This document shows positions 10,556 through 21,476 of a DNA stretch of 50,807 nucleotides, piece by piece. Positions within the stretch are counted from its first letter, which is position 1. Each line of letters begins with the position of its first letter. This DNA comes from Marivirga sp. ANT-B6 (lineage in GTDB: Bacteria; Bacteroidota; Bacteroidia; Cytophagales; Cyclobacteriaceae). Where the stretch lies: contig LXQK01000152.1 of assembly GCA_001683905.1 (NCBI GenBank), forward strand, positions 3,641 through 54,447, in the 5' to 3' direction. Made by a program: the position numbers and the translations under genes. The notes below the pieces were generated by a model. It had not been told where the DNA came from. It did no database searches and worked only from the letters and a program-made list of their open reading frames with translations.

Positions 10556-10596
10556 AGTAGCGTGTCTAAATATCCTGTAGGTAAAAAAATTAGAAA

Positions 10597-11844
10597 TTAG
10601 GAATTTTCTTTCAGCAACGATGCAACATAAGCTTCAAAGTCTTTTGTAAATTCCTGATAATACTCCCCGGTGCCCGGTCCCCTGAATCCTGTATATATCC
10701 TTCTCACCTTGCCGTTTTTATCAATGAATATTAAGGTTGGGAATGACTTGACGCCATCAAGCATGGGAAGTGATTTCGACGCTTCCCCGACTGTTGCTGT
10801 GCCCGCGATCAGGTAGTCATATTTCGGCTTTAACTCTTTGATCATTTTTAAAACTCGCTTTCGCGCATAGGCATAATCATCTTTCTTTTCATAGGCCAAC
10901 CCTATGATCTCCAAATTTTTATCCGAATTTTTCTTGTACCATTCATTTAAGAATATGGTTTCGTCCATGCAATTAGGGCACCAGGTACCAAATAATTGAA
11001 TGATCACTACTTTTCCCTGATATTGCGCATCATCCAGGGATACCATCTTACCATTCAAGTCAGGAAAGGTAAAATTAATCTCATCATATCCTTCTTTTAA
11101 AGAGGTGATTTCGTCGGGGTCCGGCAAGGTTGCCTTCTCATTTCTCGTAGCAATCCAGGTAGCATTTTCACTTCGCCCGGAATAAAATTCACCTTTCAGC
11201 GTATTGGTATCGACAATACTTCCGTTTACGAGCATGGCAGAAGCCCCGTCGAAAGTACTTAATGCAAGGCGATCGCCCCAGACATTCCCCTCCATATAAC
11301 GGTAATCTCCTGAGATGGTAAGAAATGTCCCTTCAAGTACATGGTCGTCTTGCCTGAGGATGCCCATAGCCAACGTTGTGTCTCCTCCGGGAGAGATAAA
11401 CCTAACTTCCCATTTGCCTGAGATATTTGCCTTTGGTATAAGGAGTTCGTGGCTAAAGCGGTAAGCGTTTCCAAGGGTAGCATTAAATGGTACCCAGTGG
11501 TTTTCCAGGTAATTTTTCGTCCAGCGTCCGATCATCTTATCTCCGGAAATTTTGGCCTTTAAAGTAGCATCAAATATATGCATATTCACATATAAAGAGT
11601 CGCCGATGATAGAAAGGTCATCGATCACTATTCTTTCCTCGGCATTATGAAGTATCATTTCTACAGCACCTTCGTCGCCCTGCAATAGCTCAAAATTAAA
11701 TGGCAGCAATTTCTCCTGAACCTCCAACTCACCACGCCAGATACCTTTCTGTAATGCATTGATTTCTAAATTGCTCTCAAAACTACAGCCACAAAAAACC
11801 AGGCTATATGCTAAAGCTAAATTTATTCTTGATAAGTTTGTCAT
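10597..11844 (-). CDS. TlpA-like thioredoxin-fold lipoprotein
   Basis: Lipobox-like LVFCGCS; VVIIQLFGTWCPNCMDETIFLNEWY thioredoxin active site (WCPNC). Confidence 0.9.
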   Translation of the reverse strand: MTNLSRINLALAYSLVFCGCSFESNLEINALQKGIWRGELEVQEKLLPFNFELLQGDEGAVEMILHNAEERIVIDDLSIIGDSLYVNMHIFDATLKAKISGDKMIGRWTKNYLENHWVPFNATLGNAYRFSHELLIPKANISGKWEVRFISPGGDTTLAMGILRQDDHVLEGTFLTISGDYRYMEGNVWGDRLALSTFDGASAMLVNGSIVDTNTLKGEFYSGRSENATWIATRNEKATLPDPDEITSLKEGYDEINFTFPDLNGKMVSLDDAQYQGKVVIIQLFGTWCPNCMDETIFLNEWYKKNSDKNLEIIGLAYEKKDDYAYARKRVLKMIKELKPKYDYLIAGTATVGEASKSLPMLDGVKSFPTLIFIDKNGKVRRIYTGFRGPGTGEYYQEFTKDFEAYVASLLKENS

Positions 11845-11865
11845 GCTGATAAGGCCTAAAAGCTA

Positions 11866-13065
11866 ATGCAAAATAAACAAATATTTTCCAGGCTCAAAGT
11901 ATTAGAATTTGCTTCAGTGTTAGCAGGCCCTTCTGTAGGCCAGTTTTTTGCAGAACTCGGTGCTGAAGTGATTAAAATTGAAAATCCTGCTACGGCTGGC
12001 GACGTTACGCGCAGTTGGACAATACCCGGCGAGATTGCGGCTGATGGGGTATCAGCTTACTTTTCAAGTGTGAATTGGGGGAAATTATCCCTCGGTCTGG
12101 ACCTCTCACAGGCCGAAGGTTTGGAGATAGCGCATCAGCTCATCTCACTTTCTGATGTGGTTATCGCTAGTTTCAAGCCTGGCGATGCTGAAAAGCTGGG
12201 GCTTGATTATGCATCGATCAGCAAAAAAAACCCAAAAATTATATATGGTCATATCACAGGATATGGCACGGAAAATAGCCGTGTAGGGTACGACGCTATT
12301 GTTCAGGCTGAAGCAGGGTTTGTATTCCTCAATGCATCTCCTGGCGAAACCGGAATCAAGATGCCCGTAGCATTAATGGATATTATTGCAGGGCACCACC
12401 TCAAAGAAGCCTTACTGCTGGCAATTATCAACCAGGAACGTTGTGGCGCCGGGGCTTATGTCCATGTCTCCCTTATCCAGGCGGCCATTTCTTCCTTAGC
12501 AAACCAGGCTACCAACTTTTTAGTAGCAGGCAAACTTCCCCAGCCTGAGGGCTCACTTCATCCCAATATTGCGCCGTATGGCAATATTTTTACTACGCTC
12601 GATGAAAAACAAATTATCGTTGCGGTAGGGAATGACCGACAGTTTCAACAATTGTGTGTCGTATTGGATATGCCCATGGAGACGCTGTCTTTTTCTACAG
12701 CCGGCAATAGCGACAGGGTAAAGCATAAAGAAGGGCTGCACCAGGTGCTCCAGCAGAAAATAGCACAACGCGAACAGGCTCCACTATTGACTGCCTTACA
12801 AAGCCATGACGTTCCCGCTGGTGCCGTTCATACCATACAAGAGGTTTGTGCCATGCCCGAGGCCGCGGCATTGCTATTTGCTGATCTTCAAAATAGACCC
12901 CGCGGCATGCGAAACTTTGTTGCTGATATGAGTTTTTCTGGAAATTTCTCCCACCTTCTCCCACCTCCCGCAATGGGTGCTCACACCCTGTCCATCGTTC
13001 AAGAAAAACTACATCTTTCGAAAGAAAGAGTAACCTGGCTACAGGAGCAAAAGATCTTATTGTAA
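11866..13065 (+). CDS. CaiB/BaiF family CoA-transferase
   Basis: LKVLEFASVLAGPSVGQFFAELGAEVIKIENP; YGHITGYG; DIIAGHH. Confidence 0.93.
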   Translation: MQNKQIFSRLKVLEFASVLAGPSVGQFFAELGAEVIKIENPATAGDVTRSWTIPGEIAADGVSAYFSSVNWGKLSLGLDLSQAEGLEIAHQLISLSDVVIASFKPGDAEKLGLDYASISKKNPKIIYGHITGYGTENSRVGYDAIVQAEAGFVFLNASPGETGIKMPVALMDIIAGHHLKEALLLAIINQERCGAGAYVHVSLIQAAISSLANQATNFLVAGKLPQPEGSLHPNIAPYGNIFTTLDEKQIIVAVGNDRQFQQLCVVLDMPMETLSFSTAGNSDRVKHKEGLHQVLQQKIAQREQAPLLTALQSHDVPAGAVHTIQEVCAMPEAAALLFADLQNRPRGMRNFVADMSFSGNFSHLLPPPAMGAHTLSIVQEKLHLSKERVTWLQEQKILL

Positions 13066-13311
13066 CGGGGGGCTTGCCATTCTTAAAGACGCTGAATTGA
13101 TATTTTAAAAGCAATAGGAGCCGTATTTACGGTTTTTTCTGTTCAACGCTCCTTTACATTTTTCCTTCTTTAGCCTTTTCGCTTTCCATTCCGCGGTGGC
13201 TGGCGCCCTCAGGCCCTGCATACCGATTTCCATTCGTCAATTACAGTTGATCTTTTGTTTTTATACGCTGATTTTAAACATTGTTTCTATTTTTTTACTT
13301 ATTTAGATAAA

Positions 13312-13340
13312 TGTGGTATAAAGTGGTAGATTGTGGAGGA
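13312..13340 (+). promoter_or_regulatory. MraZ-type operator: three GTGG repeats at exact 10-bp period
   Basis: tGTGGtataaaGTGGtagattGTGGaggat; GTGG starts at 13313, 13323 and 13333, upstream of mraZ. Confidence 0.8.
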
Positions 13341-13358
13341 TAATGTCAATAAAATTTT

Positions 13359-13366
13359 TAGATTTG
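13359..13366 (+). promoter_or_regulatory. putative Bacteroidetes -7 element (TAGATTTG) for mraZ
   Basis: Matches TAnnTTTG 32 bp before the mraZ ATG; no clean -33 element at the expected spacing. Confidence 0.45.
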
Positions 13367-13397
13367 CATAAGAGGTTTCGAAGTTTCAATAAGCGGT

Positions 13398-13859
13398 ATG
13401 TACTTTTTCACCAGTGAGTATGAATGTAGGTTAGATGCGAAAGGCCGGTTGGTGCTTCCCGCAAAAATCAAGGCCAATCTGCCGGCATCGCTGACAGATG
13501 GCAAAGAGGAAACCTATGAAGTCGTATTGAGAAGAGGGTTTGAGCCCTGTCTGGTGTTGTACCCCATAACGGAATACAAGAAAATTTATGCACGTATATC
13601 TGGCCTCAACGAGTTTAATGAAGAATATAGGAAGCTTCAAAGAAATTTTTTCCGTGGAAATACCCAGGTAGAATTGGATAATATGGGTAGGTTTTTAATT
13701 CCTAAATCGATGATAAAATATGCACAGTTGGATAAAGATGTGATGGTTGTAGGAATGGGCAACAGGGTAGAGATATGGAATCCTGAACTGTACGAAGCAT
13801 ATTTGATTAAAGACGAAACAGAATTTTCAGCGCTGGCACAAAAATATTTAGATGCTTAA
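13398..13859 (+). CDS. mraZ: division/cell wall cluster transcriptional regulator MraZ
   Basis: FTSEYECRLDAKGRLVLPAKIK...RNFFRGNTQVELDNMGRFLIPKSM; first gene of dcw cluster. Confidence 0.97.
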   Translation: MYFFTSEYECRLDAKGRLVLPAKIKANLPASLTDGKEETYEVVLRRGFEPCLVLYPITEYKKIYARISGLNEFNEEYRKLQRNFFRGNTQVELDNMGRFLIPKSMIKYAQLDKDVMVVGMGNRVEIWNPELYEAYLIKDETEFSALAQKYLDA

Positions 13860-13878
13860 ATAAACAAAAATACTATCC

Positions 13879-14874
13879 GTGATGTACAAGGAATCATGTA
13901 CCATTCATCCTGAAATGACAGATTTTCTGATGGAAAAGCATGCTCCGGCACGGGTAGATAAAGATGCGCCCATGGAATATCATAACCCCGTCATGTTGCA
14001 GGAATGCCTGGAAGGACTTGCAATCAAACCTGAAGGTATTTATGTGGATTTAACTTTTGGCGGTGGCGGGCATGCTAAAGCGATTTTAAACCACCTCAAA
14101 GGTGGGAAATTATTTGGTTTTGACCAGGATAGAGACGCGGAAGCCAATGCAAAAGAACTGGAAGGCCCTTCGTTTCAATTCATTCAAGCCAATTTCAGGT
14201 ATTTGAAAAGATACCTCAAACTTCATAAAGTAGATCAGGTAGATGGCATCCTGGCAGATTTGGGTGTGTCATCTCACCAGTTTGACGTTCCGGAGCGAGG
14301 TTTTTCTACCAGATTTAATGCCGCGTTGGACATGCGTATGGACCAGTCTGGGGGGGTAACAGCCGCTCAGGTCTTGAGTTCTTATTCAGAAACTGATTTG
14401 CACAAAATATTGGGCATGTATGGGGAGGTTAGAAATGCCAAAACTTTGGCAGCAGCCATTGTTTCAGCCCGCATGCGTAATGCCATTCATACCATTGAAG
14501 ATTTTAAGGTGATCTTAAGAAAGTTTGCCCCGCGGGGAAGAGAAAACAAATATTTTGCGCAGGTTTTCCAGGCATTGCGCATCGAGGTAAATGCTGAGCT
14601 TCAGGCGCTGGAGGAAATGCTGCTGCAATGTGCCGACGTGATGAAGCCTGGAGCAAGAATGGTTGTGATGACGTACCACTCGCTGGAAGACAGGCTGGTA
14701 AAAAACTTCTTTAGTAAAGGGAAAATGTTTGGTGAGGTAGAAAAGGACTTTTACGGCAATCAACTCAGACCATTTGAGCCCGTAAACCGGAAGCCAATCA
14801 TTGCCAGAGAAGCAGAACTGTCATTGAACAACAGGGCGAGAAGTGCAAAGCTCCGGGTCGCTGTGAAAGTATAA
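13879..14874 (+). CDS. rsmH: 16S rRNA (cytosine1402-N4)-methyltransferase RsmH (start may be the internal ATG at 13972)
   Basis: YHNPVMLQECLEGL...VDLTFGGGGHAKAIL...ILADLGVSSHQFD...MTYHSLEDRLVKNFF. Confidence 0.97.
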   Translation: MMYKESCTIHPEMTDFLMEKHAPARVDKDAPMEYHNPVMLQECLEGLAIKPEGIYVDLTFGGGGHAKAILNHLKGGKLFGFDQDRDAEANAKELEGPSFQFIQANFRYLKRYLKLHKVDQVDGILADLGVSSHQFDVPERGFSTRFNAALDMRMDQSGGVTAAQVLSSYSETDLHKILGMYGEVRNAKTLAAAIVSARMRNAIHTIEDFKVILRKFAPRGRENKYFAQVFQALRIEVNAELQALEEMLLQCADVMKPGARMVVMTYHSLEDRLVKNFFSKGKMFGEVEKDFYGNQLRPFEPVNRKPIIAREAELSLNNRARSAKLRVAVKV

Positions 14875-14906
14875 TAATTTATTTTGACTACAAGATAATA
14901 AATGAC

Positions 14907-15266
14907 ATGGCTACCAATACATTAAAGGTAAAAGCAAAGGCAAAAAAAGGGAATATGTTCTCTTTTATGGATAATTATGTATGGTTTGATATATTTGAAA
15001 AGGGGCTTCCAATCAAGTATGTTCCTTATATTTTATATATTACAGCTATTGGTATTTTCTATATTGGTAATAGTCATTATGCAGAAAAGAACATCAGAAA
15101 AGTAGATAAAATGCAACAGCAGGTTGAAGATCTTAGGGCAGATTTCACTACATTGAAGGCAGATTATATGTTTGCCAGCAAGCAGTCGGAAGTTGCACAA
15201 AAGGTCGAAAAACATGCCATCTATGAAAGTTCTCAGCCACCCTATAAAATTATTATAAAAAAGTGA
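14907..15266 (+). CDS. ftsL: FtsL-like cell division protein
   Basis: Small single-TM protein with coiled coil between rsmH and ftsI; overlaps ftsI start. Confidence 0.8.
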   Translation: MATNTLKVKAKAKKGNMFSFMDNYVWFDIFEKGLPIKYVPYILYITAIGIFYIGNSHYAEKNIRKVDKMQQQVEDLRADFTTLKADYMFASKQSEVAQKVEKHAIYESSQPPYKIIIKK

Positions 15267-17362
15267 ATATCAAAAAATCCATATTGTTAAGGGTGAGGTT
15301 GGCATTTTTGCTGATCTTCATTTTTTCGATAGCTATCGTGGTAAAGATAGCGGATATACAATTTGTTGAAGGGGAGAAATGGGCGCAAATGGCTGAAGAT
15401 ATTGGCTTGCAATACAAAAAAGTAAAAGCAACGCGGGGAAATATTTATTCCGACAATGGTAGTTTGATGGCTACATCGTTGCCATTTTATAAGGTGGCCA
15501 TGGATCCTGCCATTTCTGATGATGAAGTTTATAAGAGTGGCATTGATTCGCTCGCCTACCTGCTTTCGCGTCACTTTAAGGATAAATCAACGCAGGAATA
15601 CAAGCGAAAAATCAATGACGCAAGACTTAGGAAAAAGCAATACCTGGTCATCAATGCACGCCAAATCAACTACCAGGAAAAAAAGCTGATGTCTGGCTGG
15701 CCGATTTTCAGGAAAGGCCGACATAAGGGCGGCGTGATATTCGAGCAGGTGGATAAGCGATTTCGCCCATTTGCCACCTTGGGATTTAGAACCATTGGTT
15801 TCATCAATGAAAATGGATACAGCCGCGGCCTGGAGTATAGTTTTAATGATATACTTGCCGGAAAAGATGGTGAGGCACTTTATCAAAAGATGGCCGGAGG
15901 CAACTGGAAGCCGATTTATGATGGTACTGAAGTGCGGCCTGTACAAGGATATGACATAGAAACAACAATTGATATCAATCTACAGGATGTCGCCGAATCG
16001 GCCTTGTTGCGGGCGCTAAAGTCGCACGACGCTGACTATGGTTGTGTGATTGTAATGGAGGTAAAAACAGGCGAAATTAAGGCGATTTCCAACCTAAGTC
16101 GCGTTGAAAAGAACGTGTATTGGGAAAAATACAACTATGCTGTAGCCAGCCAAGGTTCCACCGAGCCTGGTTCTACCTTTAAGTTGGCCTCTATGATAGC
16201 CTTATTTGAAGAAACCAACATCAGCCTGAACGACAGCATCGAGACCGGCGATGGCCAATATAAGTTTTACGACAGAATAATGCGTGATGCAAAGCCGGGT
16301 GGTTATGGTAAAATAACCGTTAAGCAGGCCTTTGAAAAATCTTCTAATATCGCAGTATCTAAGCTGGTCGATTATCACTTCGGCCACAACCCACAGCGAT
16401 ATGTAGACTATATCACGAGCTTTAATTTATCCAGGCCATTGGGTTTTCAAATGATTGGCGAAGGAGTACCGAAAATAAAAAAACCCAGCGATAAGTCATG
16501 GAGCGGTACAACACTTCCATGGATGTCTATTGGCTACGAAGTGGAAATTACACCATTGCAGACTTTGGCTTTCTATAATGCTGTTGCCAATAACGGGCGC
16601 ATGATTCAGCCCATCATTGTTAGAAAAGCTTTTAAGGCTGATCAATTGAAGGAAGTGTACGAGGCTGCTGTAATCAATCCGAAAATTTGTTCAGACAAGA
16701 CGTTGGAGAAGGTAAAGTTGATGCTGGAGGGCGTTGTAGAACGAGGTACGGCTGACAATATTAAAAATAGCCATTATGCTATTGCCGGAAAGACAGGGAC
16801 ATCTAAAATATTAAAAAACAAGCGCTATACCAGAAGTTACTACACATCATTTGCTGGCTATTTTCCGGCAGATCGACCACGATATAGCTGTATTGTTGTG
16901 ATCAACGACCCGCAGGGGTTCCAGCAATATGGGAGCGATGTGGCAGCACCGGTTTTTAAAGAAATTGCCGACAAGATTTATGCCCGTGATATTGAAATGC
17001 ACAAGCCTTTTCCTTCGTTAGCCATGGCCAAATCAGATGTGCTGCCTGTGATAAAATCCGGCTATCATGATGACCTGAAATTGGTCTGCAATGCCTTGGG
17101 GATCTCAAACTTTTCGGAAAATGAAACGGAAGACTGGGTAAAAGCGGTAAAACGAAACAATGCTGTCGTATGGGAGCCCAATATAGCTAAATTGGATAAA
17201 GTGCCCGATGTGAAAGGGCTGACATTGAAAGATGCATTATACATGCTTGAGAACAAGGGTTTGCGGGTAGATTTCAAAGGTAAAGGCAGGGTTACCAACC
17301 AGTCGATGGCCTCAGGAAGTACTGCCATTCGGGGAAGCGTAATAACGATCAATCTAAATTAA
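15263..17362 (+). CDS. ftsI: penicillin-binding protein 3/FtsI transpeptidase with C-terminal PASTA domain
   Basis: GSTEPGSTFKLASM, SSNIAVSKL, AGKTGTSKI motifs; VPDVKGLTLKDALYMLENKGLRV PASTA; GTG start. Confidence 0.95.
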   Translation: MNIKKSILLRVRLAFLLIFIFSIAIVVKIADIQFVEGEKWAQMAEDIGLQYKKVKATRGNIYSDNGSLMATSLPFYKVAMDPAISDDEVYKSGIDSLAYLLSRHFKDKSTQEYKRKINDARLRKKQYLVINARQINYQEKKLMSGWPIFRKGRHKGGVIFEQVDKRFRPFATLGFRTIGFINENGYSRGLEYSFNDILAGKDGEALYQKMAGGNWKPIYDGTEVRPVQGYDIETTIDINLQDVAESALLRALKSHDADYGCVIVMEVKTGEIKAISNLSRVEKNVYWEKYNYAVASQGSTEPGSTFKLASMIALFEETNISLNDSIETGDGQYKFYDRIMRDAKPGGYGKITVKQAFEKSSNIAVSKLVDYHFGHNPQRYVDYITSFNLSRPLGFQMIGEGVPKIKKPSDKSWSGTTLPWMSIGYEVEITPLQTLAFYNAVANNGRMIQPIIVRKAFKADQLKEVYEAAVINPKICSDKTLEKVKLMLEGVVERGTADNIKNSHYAIAGKTGTSKILKNKRYTRSYYTSFAGYFPADRPRYSCIVVINDPQGFQQYGSDVAAPVFKEIADKIYARDIEMHKPFPSLAMAKSDVLPVIKSGYHDDLKLVCNALGISNFSENETEDWVKAVKRNNAVVWEPNIAKLDKVPDVKGLTLKDALYMLENKGLRVDFKGKGRVTNQSMASGSTAIRGSVITINLN

Positions 17363-18825
17363 TGGCGATTTTAAAAGACATATTGTATAAAGTAACACTA
17401 ATCTCAGTATCTGGTAAGATGGATACAGAGATTAGCAACGTTTGCTTTGACTCCAGGCAAGTTGCTGAAGGAAGTCTTTTTGTCGCTATCAAAGGTACCC
17501 AAACCGACGGCCATGCCTATATAGAACAAGTGATTGAGCAGGGGGCAGAAGCAGTGGTATGTGAAGAAATGCCGGAAATTTTAAGAGAGGGCGTGGCCTA
17601 TGTGCACGTGAATAATAGCGCCGCAGCATTGGGCATTATAGCCGGCAATTTTTATGGAAACCCCTCCTCGAAGCTTTCACTCGTCGGTGTAACGGGTACA
17701 AATGGTAAAACCACTACTGTCACGCTAGCCCACAAACTATTTCTCAATCTGGGGTATAATGTGGGTTTACTGTCCACCGTGGTCAATAAGATAAACGAAA
17801 AGGTCATTCCGGCAAGTCACACTACGCCCGATGCGCTGACGCTGAACCACCTGTTGGCTCAAATGGTGGAAGAGGGCTGCACCCATTGTTTTATGGAAGT
17901 AAGCTCTCACGCCATTGTGCAGGAGAGGGTGCGGGGTGTCCATTTTGCGGGAGCGGTTTTTACCAATATATCCCACGATCACCTAGATTATCATCAAACT
18001 TTTGATGCGTATATCAAGGCGAAAAAAAGGTTATTTGATGAATTGCCCACGACAGCTTTTGCCCTTGTAAATGGCGATGATAAAAGGGGAATGGTGATGC
18101 TTCAAAACACGAAAGCACATAAAAATACCTTTGCGCTTAAATCAATGACAGATTATAAGGCCAAAGTACTTAGCAATACAATCCATGGTCTGGAGCTTGA
18201 AATAGATGGTAAGAATGTCTGGTTTAAGTTGATTGGCGATTTCAATGCGTATAATCTGCTGGGAATTTATGGAATGGCGGTATTGATGGGAGAAGATCCG
18301 GAGGAAGTATTGCGGCAACTGTCGAACCTGGAAACAGCGCCTGGCCGCTTTGAGCAGTTGGTTTCAAGCCAGGAGATAACAGCCATCGTAGACTATGCCC
18401 ACACCCCGGATGCGCTGGAAAACGTACTGTCTACGATCCAGAATTTCAGAACCGGAAACGAACAGGTGATCACTGTGGTAGGCTGTGGCGGCAACCGTGA
18501 TAAAACCAAACGTCCTCTAATGGCAGAAATAGCGTGTAAATTCAGCACCAAGGTTCTTCTAACCTCAGATAATCCTCGTTTTGAAGAGCCTGAGGAGATC
18601 CTGAAAGACATGCAGCGAGGGGTGAGTCCATCAAATTACAGAAAAACCCTGGTAATAGCCGATAGGCGAGAGGCGATAAAGGCTGCATGTGCCATGGCCA
18701 ATGCCAAAGATATTATATTAATAGCCGGTAAGGGGCACGAGACATATCAGGAAATCAAAGGGGTGAAGTACGATTTTGATGATAAAATGATTTTACAGGA
18801 AATGCTACAACTATTAGGAAAATGA
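17362..18825 (+). CDS. murE: UDP-MurNAc-tripeptide synthetase MurE
   Basis: GVTGTNGKTTT; DYAHTPDALENVL; GCGGNRDKTKRPLMA; TSDNPRFEEP. Confidence 0.96.
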   Translation: MAILKDILYKVTLISVSGKMDTEISNVCFDSRQVAEGSLFVAIKGTQTDGHAYIEQVIEQGAEAVVCEEMPEILREGVAYVHVNNSAAALGIIAGNFYGNPSSKLSLVGVTGTNGKTTTVTLAHKLFLNLGYNVGLLSTVVNKINEKVIPASHTTPDALTLNHLLAQMVEEGCTHCFMEVSSHAIVQERVRGVHFAGAVFTNISHDHLDYHQTFDAYIKAKKRLFDELPTTAFALVNGDDKRGMVMLQNTKAHKNTFALKSMTDYKAKVLSNTIHGLELEIDGKNVWFKLIGDFNAYNLLGIYGMAVLMGEDPEEVLRQLSNLETAPGRFEQLVSSQEITAIVDYAHTPDALENVLSTIQNFRTGNEQVITVVGCGGNRDKTKRPLMAEIACKFSTKVLLTSDNPRFEEPEEILKDMQRGVSPSNYRKTLVIADRREAIKAACAMANAKDIILIAGKGHETYQEIKGVKYDFDDKMILQEMLQLLGK

Positions 18826-18858
18826 TCGATAGGAAATTAACCTCCAAACTATAAAATA

Positions 18859-20073
18859 ATGCTATATTATTTATTTGACTTTTTAGATAAGCAATTTGAC
18901 CTACTAGGAGCAGGTGTATTCCAATATATATCCTTTAGGGCAAGTATGGCTACTATCTTGTCACTGTTGATCACCATTACCTTTGGAAAGAAGCTCATCA
19001 ATGTACTTCGAAAAAAGCAAGTAGGGGAAAGCATCAGAGACTTAGGACTTGAAGGACAAATACAGAAAAAAGGTACCCCTACGATGGGTGGTATCATTAT
19101 CATTAGTGCCATTGTCATTCCAACCTTGTTGTTTGCGCAATTGGATAATATTTACATTATTCTGCTCTTGATTGCAACAGTATGGATGGGGCTGATTGGT
19201 TTTGTTGATGATTATATCAAGGTTTTCAGAAAAAATAAGGATGGACTTGCGGGAAAATTCAAGGTGGTCGGCCAGGTGGGGTTGGGTTTGATTGTGGGAC
19301 TTACCTTGTTTTTCAATGATCAGGTGGTCGTAAGGGAATTCAATAATCCGGTTTCAGTATCTGAAGGTGTTATTGAAGGTACTCCAGCCTATACCGACGT
19401 AAGAAGTACGAAAAGCACCATCCCTTTTGTAAAAAATAATGAGTTCTATTACAAAGACCTTGTTCCTTTTGTGGATGATGAATATACCTGGGCGGTATAT
19501 GTTTTATGGGCTATTTTTATCGTAACGGCAGTATCTAACGGGGCTAATATTACTGATGGAATCGATGGCCTTGCAGCAGGAACCTCTGCTATTATTGGCC
19601 TTACACTGGCTATATTCGCCTACCTGTCGGGTAATGCGATATTCTCGGAATATCTGGGGATTATGTTCATTCCCAACTCTGGAGAACTGGTAATTTTTTG
19701 TACCGCTTTTGTCGGGGCATGCGTCGGCTTTCTATGGTACAATTCATTTCCGGCGCAGGTATTTATGGGCGATACGGGTAGTCTCTCACTAGGCGGGATC
19801 ATTGCCGTGCTAGCCCTGGCTGTCAGAAAGGAATTGTTATTGCCGGTATTATGTGGCGTATTTTTGATCGAGCTTGTATCGGTGATTCTGCAGGTGACTT
19901 ATTTTAAATATACAAAAAAGCGACTTGGCGAGGGAAAGCGGATATTCCTTATGTCGCCGTTGCACCATCATTATCAAAAGCGAGGGTTGCACGAGTCGAA
20001 GATCGTAACCCGTTTTTGGACTATAGGGATATTACTGGCCATATTTTCATTGGCTACATTGAAGCTTAGGTAA
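18859..20073 (+). CDS. mraY: phospho-MurNAc-pentapeptide transferase MraY
   Basis: [49 protein letters not shown]. Confidence 0.97.
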   Translation: MLYYLFDFLDKQFDLLGAGVFQYISFRASMATILSLLITITFGKKLINVLRKKQVGESIRDLGLEGQIQKKGTPTMGGIIIISAIVIPTLLFAQLDNIYIILLLIATVWMGLIGFVDDYIKVFRKNKDGLAGKFKVVGQVGLGLIVGLTLFFNDQVVVREFNNPVSVSEGVIEGTPAYTDVRSTKSTIPFVKNNEFYYKDLVPFVDDEYTWAVYVLWAIFIVTAVSNGANITDGIDGLAAGTSAIIGLTLAIFAYLSGNAIFSEYLGIMFIPNSGELVIFCTAFVGACVGFLWYNSFPAQVFMGDTGSLSLGGIIAVLALAVRKELLLPVLCGVFLIELVSVILQVTYFKYTKKRLGEGKRIFLMSPLHHHYQKRGLHESKIVTRFWTIGILLAIFSLATLKLR

Positions 20074-20102
20074 TTTTAGTAATTAATTTAATCGATAACA
20101 CA

Positions 20103-21476
20103 TTGAAAAAACGCATCGTCATATTAGGAGCCGGAGAAAGTGGCGTTGGGGCAGCACTGCTGGCCAAAGCCAAAGGCTTCGACACATTTGTGTCGGATAT
20201 GCATATGATTGGTGCGCCATATAAAAAGATATTAGAGGAGAATAATATTCCCTTTGAAGAAGGTAGTCATAGCGACATACTGATCCTAAGTGCTGATGAA
20301 GTGGTGAAAAGCCCAGGCATACCGGATAAAGCACCGGTGGTCGTAAAAATACGGCAAAAAGGAATACCTGTAATTGCCGAGATAGAATTTGCTGGTCGTT
20401 TTACAAAAGCAAAATTTGTAGCCATTACCGGCACCAATGGAAAGACTACGACGACTATGCTGGCCTACCACCTGCTCAAAAAGGGAGGATTGAAAGTAGG
20501 TCTGGCGGGAAATATCGGTATCAGTTTGGCCAAACAGGTTATTGATGACGACTTCGATATATATGTACTGGAGATCAGCAGCTTCCAGCTCGATGGCATG
20601 TTTGATTTTAAAGCTGATGTTGCCATTTTACTAAATATTACCCCGGATCACCTTGACCGCTATGATTATAAATTCGGGCATTATATCGATTCCAAGTTCC
20701 GAATCACCCAAAATATGACCCAAAATGGGTATTTCATATTTTTTCAGGACAGTGAAGTGCTGATGAGGGAAGTGGATAGCCGTCAGATTGGTGCAACACC
20801 CTTACCTGTTTCGCTACGTGATAAAGTAGGTAGAGGGGCGTGGCTTGAAGATGATAGATTACATTTTCAGGCAGGATCTAATGATCCTATTCATGTGCAC
20901 ATAGAAGATATCATCATCAAGGGGCGCCACAATTTGATCAACAGCATGACAGCGGTGCTTTGTGCACTTGTTTTCGACGTGGACATGGAAAAGATAAGAA
21001 AAGGGCTGGCTGATTTTAAAAATGCCCCGCACCGGTTAGAGGTAGTGGCCGAGATCGATGGCGTCAAATATATCAATGATTCCAAGGCTACAAATTTGGA
21101 CGCCGTAATCTATGCTTTGGATAGTTTTAAAGAGGACATCATCTGGATAGCAGGTGGAATTGATAAAGGAAATAATTATGAGCTGGTAAAGGACTTGGCC
21201 AGAAACAGGGTAAAAGCGTTGATCTGTCTGGGCAAAGACAATACGAAGTTGGTGGATTTCTTTGCAGATAAAGTGCCTGTTGTAGAGGAATCGACCGATG
21301 TATATGAGGCAGCAGCGCTTGCGAGAAAATTTGCAACATCTGGAGATGTCGTATTACTCTCACCAGCTTGCGCTAGCTTCGACCTGTTTAAAAATTACGA
21401 AGACCGTGGGGATCAATTTAGAGCGGCCGTACTGGATTTGAAAAATGCCAATAGCAAGATATATGGAAATAATTAA
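20103..21476 (+). CDS. murD: UDP-MurNAc-L-Ala:D-Glu ligase MurD
   Basis: ILGAGESGVGAALLA; ITGTNGKTTTT; NDSKATNLDA; TTG start. Confidence 0.96.
   Translation: MKKRIVILGAGESGVGAALLAKAKGFDTFVSDMHMIGAPYKKILEENNIPFEEGSHSDILILSADEVVKSPGIPDKAPVVVKIRQKGIPVIAEIEFAGRFTKAKFVAITGTNGKTTTTMLAYHLLKKGGLKVGLAGNIGISLAKQVIDDDFDIYVLEISSFQLDGMFDFKADVAILLNITPDHLDRYDYKFGHYIDSKFRITQNMTQNGYFIFFQDSEVLMREVDSRQIGATPLPVSLRDKVGRGAWLEDDRLHFQAGSNDPIHVHIEDIIIKGRHNLINSMTAVLCALVFDVDMEKIRKGLADFKNAPHRLEVVAEIDGVKYINDSKATNLDAVIYALDSFKEDIIWIAGGIDKGNNYELVKDLARNRVKALICLGKDNTKLVDFFADKVPVVEESTDVYEAAALARKFATSGDVVLLSPACASFDLFKNYEDRGDQFRAAVLDLKNANSKIYGNN

Noticed and set aside
13879-13971. Novel N-terminal domain on RsmH
   Set aside because: The ~31-aa extension is most simply an over-called start; the family usually begins near YHNPVML (ATG at 13972)
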